Shown here piece after piece: positions 5,553 to 5,661 of a stretch of DNA of 5,661 nt. Position numbers and translations under genes: made by a program. The stretch covers positions 1-5,661 of the forward strand of contig JALOPD010000246.1 of NCBI GenBank assembly GCA_025454075.1, written 5' to 3'. The first letter of the stretch is position 1. Each line of letters begins with the position of its first letter. The notes below the pieces were generated by a model. It saw only the letters and a program-made list of their open reading frames with translations. It searched no databases and had not been told where the DNA came from. The stretch comes from Desulfobacterales bacterium. Its GTDB lineage: Bacteria > Desulfobacterota > Desulfobacteria > Desulfobacterales > UBA2174_A.

Positions 5553-5661
5553 GACCGAGTACGATTACTGGAAAATTTTCCCGCGCATGCCCAAGAAGGT
5601 GACGCTCGGCGACATCACGGTCCGGGACGGCTTCCAGCACCTGGAGAAGTTCATTTCCACC
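5551..5661 (+). CDS. HMG-CoA lyase-like / pyruvate carboxyltransferase-family protein (5' 37 codons only)
   Basis: Only the N-terminus is in the window. Residues 15-33 contain KKVTLGDITVRDGFQHLEK. DxTxRDGxQ is the first strand and catalytic-loop signature of the HMGL-like TIM-barrel superfamily (HMG-CoA lyase, isopropylmalate/homocitrate synthases, pyruvate carboxylase carboxyltransferase). R25, D26 and Q29 match the catalytic Arg, metal-binding Asp and neighbouring Gln of HMG-CoA lyase (RDGLQ). The start is supported by AAGGGG 9 nt upstream of the ATG. HMG-CoA lyase activity (HMG-CoA to acetyl-CoA and acetoacetate) would follow an AUH-type hydratase step directly, but the family is broad and the rest of the protein is needed to choose. 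Translation may be modulated by the repeat structure that overlaps its ribosome-binding site. Confidence 0.8.
   Translation, partial: MTEYDYWKIFPRMPKKVTLGDITVRDGFQHLEKFIST

Noticed and set aside
5416..5640. 74-residue minus-strand open frame with a DFLPLSYDFLPLA repeat
   Set aside because: The repeat is simply the translated 21-bp duplication, and the frame runs antisense into the lyase-like gene.

Overview
This 5.66-kb, GC-rich window looks like chromosomal DNA from a Desulfobacterota-type (delta-proteobacterial) anaerobe or a relative. That placement rests on protein style (an IcmF-type fused B12 mutase, an AUH-like enoyl-CoA hydratase, an RDG-motif lyase) and on a dispersed GTCATNCCGG-type hairpin repeat. 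It is an inference from pattern recognition, not a database result.

Layout. Three genes read leftward (minus strand). In order of transcription they are an MFS monocarboxylate-type transporter (3985-2732), a TetR/AcrR regulator (2606-1959) and a fused adenosylcobalamin-dependent isobutyryl-CoA mutase, icmF (1833-1, running off the left edge). Two genes read rightward: an enoyl-CoA hydratase most like AUH/methylglutaconyl-CoA hydratase (4547-5329), and the first 37 codons of an HMG-CoA-lyase-like / pyruvate-carboxyltransferase-family protein (5551 to the right edge). The two sets are separated by a non-coding stretch at 3986-4546. It holds an 80-bp REP/MITE-like hairpin element, a promoter with a perfect -35 box, a 22-bp perfect palindrome and a roughly 260-nt leader.

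Regulation. The palindrome (4265-4286) sits on the -10/start region of the rightward promoter. A 14/18 match to its core (2682-2699) sits just downstream of a second promoter with a perfect -35 box in front of the tetR gene. The simplest reading is that the TetR protein represses itself and the hydratase/lyase transcription unit through a shared operator. Two further intergenic regions carry unexplained repeats. Four GTTAAAC/GTTTAAC heptamers lie between tetR and icmF. Before the lyase-like gene, a 20-bp perfect inverted repeat has a third copy that covers that gene's ribosome-binding site and start codon; this could form two mutually exclusive RNA hairpins.

How the genes may work together. 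IcmF rearranges branched and linear acyl-CoAs (isobutyryl/n-butyryl; pivalyl/isovaleryl is a known side activity of the family). AUH-type hydratase and HMG-CoA lyase are consecutive late steps of leucine/isovaleryl-CoA breakdown. With a carboxylate-type transporter and an acyl-CoA-type TetR regulator, the cluster suggests uptake and catabolism of a short branched carboxylic acid. The exact substrate is not determined by the sequence.
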